Source: Aquatica leii
Lineage: Eukaryota; Arthropoda; Insecta; Coleoptera; Lampyridae
Length of the DNA stretch: 64,000 nt
Assembly (NCBI GenBank): GCA_035610365.1
Contig: CM069433.1
Location: forward strand, 165,308,882-165,372,881
Reading direction: 5' to 3'
Below are positions 58,988 through 64,000 of the stretch, piece after piece. The position numbers were made by a program, and so were the translations under genes. Numbering within the stretch: position 1 is the first letter of the stretch; each line of letters starts with the position of its first letter. The notes under the pieces are model-generated. The model had not been told where the DNA came from. It saw nothing but the letters and a program-made list of their open reading frames with translations, and did no database searches.

Positions 58988-61900
58988 GCTCTGGTTCACA
59001 ATAAGTTGTGTATCGCTATTTCGTTTTAAATACATATTTTAAATAAATCTTGTTTGAACGTAATTTAGCATTTGCTGCAATTGTGGTTCGTATAGTTTTT
59101 AATTGTGACAGTAATAGCAGAAGAAAGAAATTTAGACTAAAACTTGCAAAAGTAAATAAAAAGTACCTGTTATGTTCTATGTAAATTTTATAAATATAAG
59201 AAAGCAATTCGTCATAAACATAACTACTAAGACGGTTTCACACTTTACGTTAACTAATAATTTATATTAAAACAAATTATTAAAGGTAACATAACCATTC
59301 CAAGAGCCGTGGGTGTATACAATAAATTTTTCATAATTGAAGTTAAAAGAAGTAATCCTGTTATAGCTTTTAGTTGTCCGCCACTGCCGATTAGAGACCG
59401 ATTTGCTTTGGTTTGCGTAGCTCTATTCGTATCTCTATCGTATCCTCTATCTTTTATAATCTAAACTAACACTAAATGTTTCTTAAACGTTACAGCATAT
59501 ATTTTAATGATTTATTTATTTACTTTTAAATACACTGCTACTAACTAGAGGTAACATTTAATAGATTTACCTCGTACGTACATTGTAAATTTATAAATGA
59601 ATGTATTCGTAATTGTTTACAATAGATTAGGTGACAATGTGTATATCAGTTTTGCTTTGCGCATTGAAATGGTTTTGTAATTTTGTTTTCTATTTTTAAT
59701 AAAGTTTGATTTTAATAGTAATTATTCGTAACATTAACTTTAGGAAGAAAATTAAACGTTACGTATAAGTACTCATAGAGCTAATACTTTAATTTTAAAA
59801 ATTCTTAAATTCTAAAAACGTGTTATAATATTTAATTAACAGTTTACATTATACAAAAAATCTTAGTACAAAAATTGAAACTATAAACAAGTCTATTCGT
59901 TCGTGAATATCTCGTACTTGCTTCTCAATACAAAATTCTAAATTAATAAACTAGATATCGGTTAGTGATTAAACAGATTCAATTTGAATGAATTTAGTAA
60001 ATGTTAATGTTATTAAAACCTGTCAAACCAGAAAAAAATATAATATAATAAATTGTCAGATATAACTAAAGCGTTTTCTTTTCTTCTTAGTTACAATATT
60101 TTAAACAATAATTTAATTTTGAACGAATGGCAAAATTAAAATTATGATCTTATTTACCTTCAAATGTTTCTAGATATTTGTGGTTGTAATTTATTATTTG
60201 ACAAAGAACATAGACTACGTTTAAAAACATGTAAGTTTAAAATTTTTAATTAAACAATAACACCGTTTACTATAAAAAAAAAAAATTTTATTAGAACAGA
60301 TATTCTTTAAGTAGTTTTCTTCTCTTGTTCTTTTAAATTTTGCTTTAAGTTTTTAGTAGCTGTTTTATTGTAACATTTACTTTTTTTACAGTTTGTACAT
60401 GCATTGCTTTTTTGTTCATTAAAAAAAAATAGTTTATCTGTTTACTGTTTGAGATTATGGTACCTATTAGAGTAACTAATTTTAATCATTTGAACGAAAA
60501 ACTAAATTGCTAAATAGTTTTTGTTATAAATGTATTCTTAATGTTTTTAATTTTCTATTTCAGCATGACTTAAGTAGGTAATTATAAACATTGACAAAAG
60601 TTTTTTCTACTTTTACTTCTAATAACTCCAGTAAATTCCTATTGCACTTTTAACAATTTTACAATTTTTATTTGTTTCTTGAGATTATGATATAAAAGTA
60701 TCTAATTATAATCGTTTAAAACAAAATTGATATAGTTTTCGTTAAAAATATGTTTGTGACTTTCCTTAGTCATTAATTACATTGTTATTGACTGTAATTA
60801 CTATAATTAATAGAAATTTGCATAAGGAAAATTTCCTGTTTTACACGTTTTTATTCACTTATGTAACTTTGCTTTTTAGAGTAGATTTTGTTAAAAATGT
60901 TTTCTTTCTTTTCTGTTAATCGTTAAATTAAAAGTTTATTTGTTAGTAATTACGTGTTTATTACAAAAATGATTAATATTTTCATTTGGTTTGCCATTTA
61001 CTAACTAAATTTTATACTACGTTTTCAATAAAATTGTGAAAATAACCACATTGTCTAGTTGAGATGTAAAATAAGCTTTCAACTTATTCACTATCTTTAA
61101 ACGTGTTCTAAACTTGTTATAAACATTTATTTCTATATATATATGAATTTCGAATAACATTTTTGCTTGTAATCTTAAGTAATTGTAACGTTATAATATT
61201 TACAGACTGATTTAAACAGTTTGTAATATTAATGTAATAGAAACGTATACAGATCTTATTAGAAATTTCATTTCACCAGCTTAGAGTCAAGTGTATTAAT
61301 ATTTCAGGAGTAGTTTTTGAATTAGCTGATATTACAACAACTTTGTTAAATTGTGTTTTTAGAGAAGTTTTATATAAAATAAGTTTTAACGAGTGCATCA
61401 AAATTTTTGTTAACAAATGAAATACAAAATTATGTTACTCAAATAATCTTTATGGTTTCAATAATGTTGTTTAGTTTTGGTTTGACGTTAACTACAGTTA
61501 ATACAATTACTAATATTTTTACATGTTAAGAAAAGTATACTAGTGTTATTAACGATTTTAAGACGTTTTTGTTTTGGTTTTATTTAACTATTCGTTTTGT
61601 AATTTTTAGTTTGCGTTACTTGTAATTGTCAAAGATTTTTTGTTATAAGGAAACTTTTATTAGTAACAATATTTAAAATTTAGAACTGTAGCTGCAATAC
61701 AGCTTAAACAAATACAATTATAATTCGGTTTAGTTTTACAATTAATCTTTGATCTGCATCAATTTGAATTAGTTGTTTGTTTGTAGGTAAGTCTTTAGTA
61801 ATAAAATAACATTTCTTGTTTTTGTGGTAGAGAAAAAAATGTTAATTGGGTTTAGGTGAATTTGTGAATCATTCGTGTTAAAATGTGCACGAGTAGATTT

Positions 61901-63071
61901 TTTTTAATAAAACTTGCAATTCTTATATAAATGTTTTTGTTGTGTTGTGTAGTTTTTTGTTTTGATTATTTTTGTATATGTATTCTTCTTTCTTATAAAT
62001 AAAATGTAGCTTTAAATACCATTTGTTTGCGCAATAGAAATGTGCAAAATGCTAGAATTGTTTTGTATATAAGTAATATTACACGTTATCGTTAACAGAA
62101 GGTACATGATTTTTTTTACGATATTATTATTTTAGTATAATGTCCGAATGCAATATTTACCCTTTCTGTTTTTCTTTCCTTTCTGCTTCTCAACATAAAT
62201 AGTTTTTATATTACAAATTAAGATTACTCGTATGTACTACATAAAATACTTTTTAACAATTTTACTTAATTTCTAGAATTTGTCACTATAATTACATAAT
62301 CATTACCATAACATTATTTACTCGCTTTCTACATGAACAATTACTCGTTATCAAAAATAAAATTAGGATTTTATCACCTAACTTGTCACTATAATTATGT
62401 AGCGATTATCAATAATTTGAAACAAATATTAATATTTGCTGTATTACAATACTTTATTTTTAACACTGTAAAGATTCATATTAAAAAATATATAAGCAAT
62501 TGTAGAAAAATATTTGACATATGTTAAAATAAGTAGATATGATGAGGAACATTGCTTTTGGAATCTTACATTCATTAATAAAAATCTTTAACACACACAA
62601 TTTTTACATACATATTTTGCTTTCTGCAACATTTTAAAGTTATTTGTATTTTTTTAAAAAACTCTGCTAATTATTTAAAACATTGACGTTTTATTAATTT
62701 TCAAACTAAAGTTGAAAACTGAGTGTGAAATGCAAACTAAAAACAAATATTTTTGAACGATGGTTTTAGAATTTTACATTGATTAGTTATAACTAACAGG
62801 AAACAAAAGTAAGCTTTAAAATGTTTTACATTTTTTAAAACTCTTAAAGATTTTTGTTAAATTTCTTTTTCAATAACTTTGATAATGCTATAAGAATTTG
62901 TTTCTTTTTAAACTACATTTTAAAAAAATAACTTGAATTTTTTGAACGTTAGTTTTTGAATCATAGTTAGAAAAATTATTTCTTAATTAAATTATTTAAC
63001 TTGGATAGTGTAAGTAAAACGTTTACATTTTTTTATTGTTTTAGTAGTTCCATTATTTCTTAGATGCATAA

Positions 63072-63383
63072 AGTATTTCAAATACGGATGAAAGAAATTG
63101 GGTTGAGTATCTAAACTCAATCAGAAATTCAGAAAATATTTTAGAACTTGATACAGCAGATTGCAAAATTATCGGTAAAATGCTTAAATTTACGTTAATA
63201 TCACAGTATATTTTTTTTAATTATACAGATCAAGAAATTTATAACACACTTAATGCCAGGGGTGTGTACCAAATCGAACTCAAAACGTGCAAGTTTGGAC
63301 CTACTTTAGTATCGGAGTTAACTGCTTTCATATTCAGCGACATTGAAGATGAAGTACTTGAAAATTTAAAAGATTTATCTTAA
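63072..63383 (+). CDS. exon-like open frame A, right-arm copy
   Basis: Open from 63072 to the TAA at 63381-63383, about 103 codons. The frame holds the same product as the left-arm copy, so either no disabling change has occurred since duplication or the arms are being homogenised. A GTAAAA donor-like site at 63172 would allow a shorter exon. Unrecognised protein. Confidence 0.3.
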   Translation, partial: SISNTDERNWVEYLNSIRNSENILELDTADCKIIGKMLKFTLISQYIFFNYTDQEIYNTLNARGVYQIELKTCKFGPTLVSELTAFIFSDIEDEVLENLKDLS

Positions 63384-63473
63384 AATATTATATATTATAA
63401 TAATAATAATGTCTTTGGCTTCCAAAAGAAAATTTTTGAATAACTACTACCTTATGGAATTTACACTAATTAC

Positions 63474-63528
63474 ATGTCATTGGAAAAGTTATTTGTTGAA
63501 ACAATCAGCGACCTGAATGAATCGGCAG
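63474..63528 (+). CDS. exon-like open frame B, right-arm copy
   Basis: ATG at 63474, MSLEKLFVETISDLNESA, then donor-like AG|GTATGT at 63528/63529. If real, the gene continues past the window's right edge. It lies 90 bp downstream of open frame A on the same strand. Unrecognised. Confidence 0.25.
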
Positions 63529-64000
63529 GTATGTATCATAAAACTTTAATTAATAAGTAATAATTGTAAAAATATATTTTTGGCAATGACACTTTCTTTT
63601 ATTGTTAGTGATCACACTTTGTTTAGTTTTAGCTGCGTACTAGTAAGAACGTTTTAAATTAAATTGTTTCTGTGTATTACAATGGTAAGTGGTTTATTTA
63701 TTTTGCAAATTAATCCTATACGCTTAAACACATGCAATTTTATGCTCTACAAAAGATTATTTTAAATTAAAAAAGTTGATTTTAGTATTTACCTGATTAA
63801 AAGTTAGTTTAAAAATTTTTTTTAAATTTCAGCGATTTTTAAATTTGTTAACTATTAATTTAGTTTAGACCATTTCTTTTTTTAAATTAATTTTTAATGT
63901 TGTTGATTAAACCAACACCTCGTTTAAAAGAAGCAGTTGATATATTCAAGTAACATTAATTTTTCTTAAGAAATTGGTAGTTATTTTCTTAAATTTAATT

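Larger units (their letters stand above)
58988..64000 (-). repeat. right arm of the giant inverted repeat
   Basis: Reverse complement of 52834-57847, running off the window at 64000. The boundary with the spacer is sharp: gctctggttcacaataag at 58988 pairs with the left arm's end at 57847, and beyond it pairing is lost at once. Confidence 0.95.

Noticed and set aside
1-64000. CRISPR arrays, bacterial operons, riboswitches or phage modules
   Set aside because: No regularly spaced repeats with unique spacers, no dense coding, and all recognisable proteins are eukaryotic transposon types.

Overview
The window is AT-rich nuclear DNA from an arthropod, most likely an insect. The basis is the set of decayed transposons it carries: piggyBac, Tc1/mariner, hAT, PIF/Harbinger, a P-type element, Ty1/copia, a LINE tail and a Penelope-type ribozyme. 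No intact host gene, rRNA or conventional tRNA can be read with confidence. Almost every recognisable coding stretch is a transposase or retrotransposon polyprotein broken by stops and frameshifts. Family calls were made by reading translations; no search was run.

Layout. 1-1.24 kb: 3' half of a mariner-type element. 4.1-5.2 kb: Tc1-like element with both terminal inverted repeats. 6.5-7.2 kb: one copy of a dispersed repeat whose partner is at 48.6-49.3 kb. 8.0-8.5 kb: piggyBac fragment. 8.4-10.5 kb: decayed hAT element. 11.8-15.0 kb: degenerate Ty1/copia element. 15.4-16.5 kb: less AT-rich unique DNA that could be a host promoter or first exon. 19.1-22.2 kb: a mariner-type 5' end, a LINE tail and a possible solo LTR. 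22.5-25.5 kb: Tc1-like remnant followed by a near full-length dead piggyBac. 29.7-34.4 kb: a two-gene PIF/Harbinger element whose nuclease gene was split by a piggyBac insertion at TTAA; that piggyBac in turn contains part of a P-type element. 34.7-35.3 and 43.2-44.2 kb: two wrecked copies of an arthropod repeat-associated protein that I know only as an unnamed family. 39.7-40.05 kb: inverted repeats enclosing a hammerhead ribozyme of the Penelope-like-element type. 40.3-41.65 kb: another piggyBac. 49.3-50.35 kb: another Tc1-like remnant.

From about 52.83 kb to the right edge lies a giant inverted repeat. Two arms of about 5.0 kb, nearly but not perfectly identical, flank a 1.14-kb spacer, and the right arm runs off the window. 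The arms contain mirror-image exon-like open frames of an unrecognised sequence. This is either a real large palindrome or a fold-back assembly error, and it is the most striking structure here.

The genes do not form a pathway. The window records successive, sometimes nested, transposon insertions in otherwise featureless non-coding DNA.
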